A DNA stretch of 64,000 nt, from the NCBI GenBank assembly GCA_937864265.1, contig CALMIR010000079.1, positions 1 through 64,000 on the forward strand, given 5' to 3'. The DNA is from an uncultured Saprospirales bacterium. GTDB lineage: Bacteria > Bacteroidota > Bacteroidia > Chitinophagales > Saprospiraceae. The translations under genes were made by a program, and so were the position numbers. The notes beneath the pieces were generated by a model that worked only from the letters and a program-made list of their open reading frames with translations, was not told where the DNA came from and did no database searches. Shown here piece by piece: positions 26,401 to 34,100 of this stretch; position 1 is the stretch's first letter; each line of letters begins with the position of its first letter.

Positions 26401-28499
26401 GGGCTAGGCAATATCCCTTTTTGGTTCTTCATAAAATCGGTCAAGTCGCCGTTGTCAGCAGCAAAGTCTTTAATATTATTGGCCAGACTATCTGCAGCAG
26501 CATCTAGCAATCCTTTTTGAGCGTTCAAGCTGGCTTTAGCACGATCCAGGTTGCTCACTAGCTGCGCCCCATTGCCCAGCAATGACTCCATCGCGCTTAG
26601 GTTGGCCTGCAGGCCGCTATCTTGTTGCATAGTTTGCATCAGCGCCAGGGCATTGCTTACACCTCCGGCCTGTAGTGCAGCGAGTGCTTTGGCCAAATAA
26701 GCGCTAATGGCTTGAAATACATTCGGCAACTGCAACTGCAATTGATACTGTGCTGTAGCCAAAGGCTGAATGAAAGCAGGAGCTGCGGTATTGGTTTGGG
26801 TCCAAACGGGCTGGAATTGCAATTGTTGTGCCTGTCCCTGCGCTGAATTGTCCGCAGTGGTCAGCACGCCTACCTCGCAGCTTTTCGTCAATACTTGCAT
26901 CAATTCGCTTTCCAGATAGGATCTGATGTTGTCATTGTCTGTAGTATCGCTACTATTATTGGCCAGTGCCAACCCCCAATACGTCCAATCCAGGAAGGCC
27001 TGGGTTTGCCGGGAATGGGCTTCGTCCATTTGGCGATCATAGGTTTGCTGGGTGGCATTGAGTAAGCTCAACAAGGCGGCAGCAGGCATTGGCAAGGCTA
27101 CCTCGCGGGCATTTTTTGATCCGCTGTTATTGTTCAGGTTTATCTGCCCGTCTGACTGGGCAGGTGCCGGGCGAACAACCCACAAGCTTCCCCCCGCTTT
27201 TTTAGAAAAACGCAGCGTGTGCAGGTATTCCTCCATCTGGCTGATGTGAAAGCTGGTATCAGATCCAGCCAGCCTCCGCAGCAAATCTTGTTGGAAGGCA
27301 TTGAACAGAAGTTCTATTTTTTGCTCCAATTCCGGGTAGGGTTCATTTTGGTCATTACTGCCTTCGGGATTGACTATTTTATCCTTGCTGATAAGGGCAG
27401 AAAGCGCTTCTGCTGAGTTATTGCCCAGGGCAAGTTGCAGATTGAGGCTATTGGCCACATCTGGCGGCTCGGGTAAAAAAGCCTGGTTCGTTGTACTGCC
27501 GGCAGGCATCCATTTTATATCCAAAGCCAGGCCATTGAAGATACTTTGCACACCAGTTGGCCAGGCATCATTTGGGGGTACCCCCGAAGTATCGGGCAAT
27601 AATTGCCATTTTAGATTGTTTGCTACAAATTGGTTAAAAAATTCCAACTTACTGATATTGGTGGGCGGATTTTGGCTGTAAGCCTCCATCGCATCTGTCA
27701 GCACAGCGGATAAAATATCCTCATCCGCACCTTTTATATCGCTATACCACCCGATCACCTGGTAGGAAACCTGGAATTCTGGGCCGAATAACTTATCCTG
27801 GCCATACCCCAAATCGGAAAAATCGTCGCTCAACCCGAAGACCGCCGCATCGTTTTGATAATAGGCCGTAAAACTGGGGCCGTAATAACTGATGGCCCTA
27901 AGGTTAGGATCGTACTGGCTCGCATCTGCCGATTCAGCCCAATTAGCATTGTAAACGCTGCGCAAGCCCAGCTCTTGAAACCCCAGTGTCGGGGGGGAAG
28001 GCAGGGTAGTCGGCAAATTGGGGGGCGTAGGTGGTGAGCTGCCATTTGATGCGGCCGGAATAATTTGGGGTATCGGGGTAATCATACTGCCCCAGGAATT
28101 ACCTCCAGCGGGTGACAGTCTGTTGCTTTCTATGATCCACTGACTGACCTGAAATGGGGCATTGCCATTGGGGTCGCTGCTGTTGTTGGTGTTGCCCGTC
28201 CAATAAAAATAGCGCGTCACCAGCCATCGGTCGGGCAAGCGCGGAAAAATGAAATGATCATTGACTCCGTCATGTATGCCATGTGTGAGCGCTGTTGGCA
28301 TCGACCAATGCAGGTGTACGCCCTGGTCGATGGGAGAATTGGAATCGGGTAAGTTTTGATCAATTTGAGCACCCAATAAATTGCTGCCTCCGAGAAGGCT
28401 GAAATTGACAGTAGAGCCCTTGAATTTCGCCTGATCCTCCTCTAAAACCCGGATCGCTTGAATGTTAATCGGTATGATGAATGAAGTATTATTGGCCAT
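23454..28499 (-). CDS. Giant 1681-residue protein of unknown function
   Basis: I do not recognise a named family. The N-terminus (IPINIQAIRVLEEDQAKFKGSTV) leads into the distinctive phrase GVHLHWSMPTALTHG and FPRLPDRWLVTRYFYW, a beta-rich head. Residues ~530-850 are long amphipathic helices (LLGNGAQLVSNLDRAKASLNAQ, then STQSAINAHFSILQQQ-like heptads), probably a coiled-coil or helical-bundle stalk. The C-terminal ~600 residues are mixed, with PFRAGRMRLKTLYIVDAFGRF and a late QELIVTMVMDPRAAVHASTGLLPV segment. It ends HFGYSPQRVLDGWLKLSQ. No signal peptide or membrane segment was seen. It is the fifth gene of the operon, 39 bp after the 340-residue gene. Its size suggests a structural component. 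Confidence 0.7.
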   Translation of the reverse strand: MANNTSFIIPINIQAIRVLEEDQAKFKGSTVNFSLLGGSNLLGAQIDQNLPDSNSPIDQGVHLHWSMPTALTHGIHDGVNDHFIFPRLPDRWLVTRYFYWTGNTNNSSDPNGNAPFQVSQWIIESNRLSPAGGNSWGSMITPIPQIIPAASNGSSPPTPPNLPTTLPSPPTLGFQELGLRSVYNANWAESADASQYDPNLRAISYYGPSFTAYYQNDAAVFGLSDDFSDLGYGQDKLFGPEFQVSYQVIGWYSDIKGADEDILSAVLTDAMEAYSQNPPTNISKLEFFNQFVANNLKWQLLPDTSGVPPNDAWPTGVQSIFNGLALDIKWMPAGSTTNQAFLPEPPDVANSLNLQLALGNNSAEALSALISKDKIVNPEGSNDQNEPYPELEQKIELLFNAFQQDLLRRLAGSDTSFHISQMEEYLHTLRFSKKAGGSLWVVRPAPAQSDGQINLNNNSGSKNAREVALPMPAAALLSLLNATQQTYDRQMDEAHSRQTQAFLDWTYWGLALANNSSDTTDNDNIRSYLESELMQVLTKSCEVGVLTTADNSAQGQAQQLQFQPVWTQTNTAAPAFIQPLATAQYQLQLQLPNVFQAISAYLAKALAALQAGGVSNALALMQTMQQDSGLQANLSAMESLLGNGAQLVSNLDRAKASLNAQKGLLDAAADSLANNIKDFAADNGDLTDFMKNQKGILPSPANLIDTQLIWALIETANYDESMLSIIGSKLLEAQQKMAATDTSIVNLVNIISNTQSAINAHFSILQQQVHDTLSAIAAIENQLQAIVVDVDTAITALQQLLSNLANYSASSNTSDIASSLQQAWQFVLFTLPSGHQVLLLVQILQQVAAWVDPSNVLQRSGGNPYFQPNDPVVLLTQPGNSDEQSLLPVNQNGAATLLPCRQQTDLLSALSLQDGTISLNITTAVLASHSKVPKVFANLGDVQDIVQQLIYEGFLLVPQTANDLVGSSGISASNLSDCQRQLFEAVKTAQQYQLTPPAQNNLQSKASSLSATYDGLLPYYISMNLLGDTNPFLPLFLAWTAEYDTLQLDQNNAFSADFIAKNFQLDTQHVELLYGNPAPALQCSGGSREPITMSGQITLSGKSAVNLRHQIRTYFLNAIGKDISKGEISKDALANDFQKDLFDVYTFFSEKTILSQGLNGFNYGLLQQLPLLQTPLNNIDSSDATTIPLFMYLQQTWNNPQWNKVTVGQTETSLFLPFRAGRMRLKTLYIVDAFGRFFQMGSDSNYIQNQIVVASSLQQLPNNLLSPGCNPKDSNSNDTYLPPRFIQPARLSFDWLSANASEGNEYTFVERTAQPAFTPITGWMLPNHLDDSLAIYDASGSALGSLGLEGVGRTLTWRSVPTAAQTSSANNGRDQMLLDIANANAFLQGFLTSFAFPAGGNEAFQAFLDAMDQSQNFIHTPNLQEDKGLAVLIGRPFVLARAKLRLELKGLPNVAMADKYVMDAVNACIANEKDSDTSTWKDYDIKQRFQANLSGIAVPLTLGDLSQFDDGLVGFFLNDDWSVFYTALSDKTIGAVQAATPDIIQLLPNFGSEEASVIPPGKGSLVAGIPQQELIVTMVMDPRAAVHASTGLLPVSSIEIPPSQYQSILHRLMVYFLSNPVLLGQQLFDMPLPDEKGYHWSWVQQGQAEIPLEPSAVGDRAHFGYSPQRVLDGWLKLSQNE

Positions 28500-28538
28500 G
28501 GTATTTTTCCTTTTGCATCAATCTAAAAATGGTAATTA

Positions 28539-29561
28539 TCAAGGTTGGGGGTTATTAAAAAAACTCACCATTCCAACGCCTTCCACCATTTGCAAGGCAA
28601 AGTCGGATGAGGTCAGGGCGTTCACTCCCGTTGCGGGCAAGCCGCTCACCGGAACTGCCGGGGGTGTATCATTGACCAATACCGAGGCAACTGGTTGGGT
28701 ATAGCCTACTTTATTCGCCGTCAATTTCTCAAAAAGCAGCGCCGATAGGTTATACATATTGACCACTTGCCCGCCCCGATTGCCCTGAGCGGGAGTACTA
28801 TCCTTTCGGAAAACCTGGGCTGCAGCCAATTCCGCATTGCTGACCGAGGAAAGCTTAGAACCATTGCTCATATCCCGCAGGTTCTTTGACAATTGATCGA
28901 GGCCATTATCAGTTTCTGTATCAAAACCAAAATGCAGTCCTTCCGAGGGTTCGTGGATATCCAATTGGTAGGTTTCCCCCTCGAACAAGCCGATCAACAC
29001 TTCATCTGAGAGCTGTTCCAGGCGCAAGCAGGGCAAACTGGTGCCATCCCAAGTTGGCAAAGTCGGATAATTGCTCTTGGCATACGCATTGACCTGTATC
29101 CCTTTGAAAGCTTTTACGACCTCTGATCGCAATAGGAAGCCAGTGACCATTTCAAACGTGCTGGCATCGCCAGAAGTCGAGGCTTTGAATTGGCTGACCC
29201 TCTTATTCCGGGCAGCCTGATTGGCAGCTTGATGTACGGCAGTCCCTGCGGTGCCTTCTGCCTTGTTGTAGAGGAGATTGGCATTATCCGTCGAGGTGTA
29301 TCGGCCTATACTGTATGCGCCATCGACGAGGGCATCCAACCAGTTCAAATCCACATAGAAAAACCGGATGGATTCAGGTGGAAGCATTCGCTCATCAGGC
29401 ACCAGATAAGGGAAAGGTACCTGATGCATCAATTTAAGGCTTGCCAACCAATCCATGATTTCATCCGATACGGTTGGCAACTGGGTGATTTGGATCGAGC
29501 CAGCGGATTGAAATTTCGATAAAGCCTCAGAATGGGCGGGTTTTAGTATTGAGTTTGCCAT
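28539..29561 (-). CDS. Conserved-looking 340-residue protein of unknown function
   Basis: A 340-residue protein with a well-ordered, apparently conserved core: FPYLVPDERMLPPESIRFFYVD near residue 50, followed by LNWLDALVDGAYSIGRYTS, then LRSEVVKAFKGIQVNAYAK and the LEQLSDEVLIGLFEGE stretch. The tail is low in complexity. No signal peptide, membrane segment or catalytic motif was recognised. It lies 13 bp downstream of the 499-residue gene and 39 bp upstream of the 1681-residue gene. The dense motif of charged and aromatic residues suggests a compact folded subunit, perhaps an adaptor between the giant proteins. That role is speculation. Confidence 0.65.
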   Translation of the reverse strand: MANSILKPAHSEALSKFQSAGSIQITQLPTVSDEIMDWLASLKLMHQVPFPYLVPDERMLPPESIRFFYVDLNWLDALVDGAYSIGRYTSTDNANLLYNKAEGTAGTAVHQAANQAARNKRVSQFKASTSGDASTFEMVTGFLLRSEVVKAFKGIQVNAYAKSNYPTLPTWDGTSLPCLRLEQLSDEVLIGLFEGETYQLDIHEPSEGLHFGFDTETDNGLDQLSKNLRDMSNGSKLSSVSNAELAAAQVFRKDSTPAQGNRGGQVVNMYNLSALLFEKLTANKVGYTQPVASVLVNDTPPAVPVSGLPATGVNALTSSDFALQMVEGVGMVSFFNNPQP

Positions 29562-29574
29562 AATGATTTCCTGA

Positions 29575-31071
29575 TTAGTGCTTGTTTTTGGGGATTTGCT
29601 TAATCAATTGGGACATCGCGCTTTCCAATAGGGATGCTCCATGAGTCCCTTGCCCGCTATCGGCGCTATTTTCCAGTGTTTTGAGTATCTCCGTGAACTG
29701 CTCGTCAATCACGCTTTGTTCCAGTGCTTGAATGATGCTGCCGATGTGCTGCCTTTTCCATTGGTAGAGTTTGATGGAGAAATTTTTATCCTGCAAGGCC
29801 AACAAGCGCCCCAACTGCCAGGCTGCCGCATAGCTCAACTCAAATAAACCGGTGCTGGGGTTGAGCCGGAGCAAGGCATCCGCATCATAAATGGCAGGCA
29901 CAGCATTGCCATTGGCGTCATTTTTAAAAATATGGATGGTTTTGGGCGCATTTTCGGGATCAAAAGCATTGGGTACCAAAGGCCCCCTGTACCAGGAAGC
30001 TGTTGTCAGGCTATTTCGGGTACTGTGCTTGACCGGTATATAACCCATATTGATGGCATCTGCTGCAGGGCCAACTGGTGCTGAGGTGCCAGATAAGGGA
30101 TACATTTTTAATTGCGCCTGCGGTAAAGGTTGTCCCTGCTGCCGCCCATTCAAGCTTTCTAGCAAATGATCGAATCGGTAGGTATCGCCAGTAGTGATGA
30201 AATTCCAACTGGCTAGCACGGGTAGGTAAGCGTATTGTACCGAAGCAGGGATTTTAGCAGAGGGCACCCCGTTGTGATCCGGCAAATAATCCTGCATGTT
30301 TTCCAGGGATACCAATACCGCCAGATGGCGTTGGCCGGCTTGGGGAATCCGGTTGCCCATGACCACCGAATAAGTACCTTCGTCCGACACGTCTGCTCCG
30401 GGAGGAACAGGCTTACTGCCCATAGCTACTTTGCGCACACTGGCCATTACAAACAAATCGGCTAGGGAAGGCGCTACCTGACTGAATACCGCAATCGGAA
30501 TTTTGATGGCCTGACAAGACTCTGCGGGATTGATCCAGGGGGGCTGGTTGTTGACATCTTCGCCTACTGCAGGAGAGATAAACGCGCCCGTTGTAGTCCC
30601 AAAAAACGACCCAATCGTCGTATTCGTATCTATTTCAAGTTTAAAACCAGGGCTGTTTTGAAAGTCGGCTTCCTGCAACAGCAACACAGCCAGCCAGCTT
30701 GGAATATCGAGGTCATAATTTTCATTTCCTGCCTTAAAAGATACGGCGTTGACATCTGTTTTCCCATCTGGCCGGACGGGCTTTCTGATCCAGGGCAGGG
30801 TTTCATTGGCCAGTACGACATGAGGCAGTACATTGGAAAACTCCCCGGCGCTTCCATCTGGTGGAAATACTGAATGGACCAGCGTCGGGTCAATCTTGAA
30901 ACGAGGCCCTTGCACAGCAAATTTATACAACATCGGAGTGGTCGTATCCTGACCTCCGGGAATTTTATCGGATTCAAATTCATGGGACACCTCCACGGCA
31001 TATTCGCCGGCATCTAATCCGGGTAAATGGTGTTGGATAAACTTGGCGGTTTCAACTAAGGAATTGCTCAT
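29575..31071 (-). CDS. 499-residue protein of unknown function
   Basis: The ATG at 31071 (MSNSLVETAKFIQHHLPGLDAGEY) is chosen. The frame extends to 31170, but those 33 residues are Arg-rich and overlap the end of the DUF6603-like gene. The N-terminal half has FAVQGPRFKIDPTLVHSVFPPDGSAG and NVLPHVVLANETLPWIRKPV, which read like a conserved beta-rich domain. The C-terminal ~90 residues are helical (AAWQLGRLLALQDKNFSIKLYQWKRQHIG). No signal peptide or enzyme motif was seen. It is third in the operon, between the DUF6603-like giant (38 bp gap) and the 340-residue protein (13 bp gap). Confidence 0.65.
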   Translation of the reverse strand: MSNSLVETAKFIQHHLPGLDAGEYAVEVSHEFESDKIPGGQDTTTPMLYKFAVQGPRFKIDPTLVHSVFPPDGSAGEFSNVLPHVVLANETLPWIRKPVRPDGKTDVNAVSFKAGNENYDLDIPSWLAVLLLQEADFQNSPGFKLEIDTNTTIGSFFGTTTGAFISPAVGEDVNNQPPWINPAESCQAIKIPIAVFSQVAPSLADLFVMASVRKVAMGSKPVPPGADVSDEGTYSVVMGNRIPQAGQRHLAVLVSLENMQDYLPDHNGVPSAKIPASVQYAYLPVLASWNFITTGDTYRFDHLLESLNGRQQGQPLPQAQLKMYPLSGTSAPVGPAADAINMGYIPVKHSTRNSLTTASWYRGPLVPNAFDPENAPKTIHIFKNDANGNAVPAIYDADALLRLNPSTGLFELSYAAAWQLGRLLALQDKNFSIKLYQWKRQHIGSIIQALEQSVIDEQFTEILKTLENSADSGQGTHGASLLESAMSQLIKQIPKNKH

Positions 31072-31109
31072 ATGATTCAAAAAATTAAAATCGTGACGGA
31101 AGTTTTCAA

Positions 31110-34100
31110 TTAATTCAACTGATTTGCGGCAGCTTCGTCTTCTTCTCCTAGTAAGGCCAGAATAGGCCAATCTTTGTAAATGGGCGTAGCCAATCCTGCT
31201 GCATCCAGGCTGACTTCCTGGTCGAAGCCAAAGGCGGCATTTACCTGATCAATCAAGGCTTTGCCTGTGGCAATTTGCCCAAAGGCATCGGTATTGAACT
31301 GTCGGTATTGGCTGGAAATCTGGCCTGATCCAGGCATGTTGAACGACATCGTATTGCCCTGATCCGTCAGTGTTTCTGCAAAAGTGTTGGCAGCAACTGC
31401 GGGGGCAGGTTTCAAAATCCAGTAAACTGGATTTTGCTGGAAGAGCAACAAATAAATATTGATGTTCCGAGTTTGGAGCGGGTGCCATTTTTTTGGCATA
31501 AGCACCAACCCGGTCAGTGTGCCAGGAAGGGTTGCCGGAGCATTGAGTTGACTGTTGCCATTATTAGGATTAACCATTCCGCCCCAAAGCGCCCCAGCCG
31601 AATTGGACGTGACCATAGTAACCACAAAATTATCTTCGAGATCACCCAGTCCATTTTGTGCTACGGTATAAACTTTCACGATAAACTGGGTTTTAAACGT
31701 CCCGTCGGTCAAGTCCATTGGCCCTACGGTGATGGGTATTTTCCACCAATACTCGTCTGCGCTCAATTGGCTGTAATCGTATTCAAAAATGGTTTTACCT
31801 GCATTTTCCTCGGCAGCCTCATCGCCAGGCAAAACGTAGTTGCCTGTTCCGCTTGCAGGTGTTAAGCCTGCTTGACTAGCTATTGTATGGTTGAAACTAA
31901 AATCGTTGCAAGGAACACCAGCCGAAAGCTGGAATTGAAAATGATTGGGATCCACCAGCCAATTGAATACTTTTTCATTTCCAAAATCAGCAGATGCTAG
32001 CGGGTCTTTGGATGCTTGTTGCAGCAAACCTTTCGATAGTACCACCTGACTTACAGAGAAAGGACTGGCATTATCCTGGAGTGGAGCAACTCCTAGCATC
32101 TCGAATTCGGCTTCGGCGTGGACTTCAGGTACACTAGACTGCGGATAGCTATTCGGCAAGAGCTTTTTGAACTCATCCCATTCCAGTGGCCGGACGGTCG
32201 GCCCCGATGAGCCAAAGGGAATCGTAAAGGAAATGATATCTAGGTCAACCCGGGCTGTACCTCCAAATTTGGGACCCCAGAGCTTGACATCAACCCCTAC
32301 GTGGAAGTGGAAGGTAAACAGCAAGTGCACTTCTATATTAATATGGATATAGGCATCGGCCAGGTAAAAGAAGGGCTTCCAACCCAAAAGAAAGTCAAAA
32401 CCGGCATCGAAAGTGGCTTTTATTGGCCCTGCCGAAAAATAGGCAGACATACTCATCCCTGCCATGAGCAGGTGTGGCGTAAGTGCAAAGTAAGCTTGCC
32501 CGGTAATGTTCAAAGGGCCAATACCCCAAAACATGCGCAGACGCGGCACTGCAGGATACCAGCTTGGTTTGGCAAAAGCCGGGTGGTAACCTCCAATGGT
32601 GACCACAAAGTCGCCTTCATGCGGATTTTTTCCCCACAGAAAAAAGGCAAAACCACCTGAAAGGTGGCAGGCGCCGCCGTAAATGAAAGAGGCTGGGGTG
32701 AGCATACCAAACGCCTGGAAAATGCCCTCAGCAGGCAACACGTTTACCTCGAAATTGATATCAATGTACGCGATAGGTTCCACAGGTTCGGGAATGCTCA
32801 TACTGGCATTACCCAATAAACCGATTTGCAATTCCCCGCCAAAGGAAACTTCTAAAATGGCGTTGAGTTGGATAATTTCAAAGGAAGTAACGCCAAGGCC
32901 TCCTGCTACCCAGTAAGCCCCTTCAGTGGGAGGTATGTACTTGGCCAGTACCGTAAGCGTTTTGGAAATATCGTCCAGGCTATTAGGTGGGCCAGTAGGT
33001 ATCGGATTGTTGGCGGCGGCAGGCAGCAAAGGGAAGGTAGCCAATTCATCAAATCCGGGCATGATGAACTTCCGGTTGAACCCAAATCCTCCCGACAAGC
33101 CATCCACAAAGAAGAAGGGCGGCCCGCCAATAGGCACATTTACATTGACAAAGATAAAGAAGGAAGGCTGGGGTGTGGTGGTAGCATAGCCGCCATATGC
33201 CTGCATGCCGAATGGGCCGGCATTGACCGCCAGCATGCCCATGAAGTTGTCAAAATGATCGTCAAGGGTAATAAACCCGCCAGCAATCCGCAAGCTCCCC
33301 TTATCCACGTTAATGCCCAGGCCATGCAATTGAAAGGAAACGTCGTCCAGGCTTTTGGGTGGGAATGCCACCTTCAAGCCCATACCTTGGAAGGACAAAG
33401 CAATCCCTGCTAACGTTAAAGCACCGGATACATCTATCGCTATTTTCCCATCGGTATAACCCAAATTAAATTTACTGATTTGAACCGGGCCAAATCCTTT
33501 ATTCACGCTTTCCTGCGAATTGTTTGTCGGAAGCGAAGGTGCCTCTTCCGCCAAAGCGCGATTCTCCCCTGCCTTCAATGGTGTCGGTGTGGCATTCTGA
33601 TCAGAGCCGGAGGTAATGGCCAAATTGATATGCTTTCTATCTCCATTCAGGTTTAAAACGGCATTGAGTAGGATTTCTGGGGGTAAAGTCCCATCTGGTA
33701 ATACAGGAATCAGGCTGGCAGGTATAGCAGGATTGGCGTTGGCAAGCAAATTGCTTAATTCTGTCACTTCTTTGGCCTGTAATGCTTCGGGGGTAGCTGC
33801 GATTTGTATTTGTTCTATGTCCACCTTGCCAAATTTGCTGATAAAGCTTCCAACTACGGGCAAATGGGTGAAATCGAGTATCGGCGTAAAAGCCAATGCA
33901 AAAAATGGTTTCCAACTAGCTGCCGGGGCGGTGCCTATTTTTACCACAGCAAAAACCAATTGACCATATTCTACCGATACTGCGGAAAACAGAAAGCCCT
34001 TGCCATTAGGCCCCGTATCGTATTCCAACTGGGCGCTGGACAATTTGATTGCATTGAGGGCTTCCGGCAAATCGGCAACGGTAGCACCAAATACGGCAGC

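Noticed and set aside
31072-31170. N-terminal extension of the 499-residue protein
   Set aside because: Arg-rich, overlaps the end of the DUF6603-like gene, and the ATG at 31071 gives a normal operon gap.
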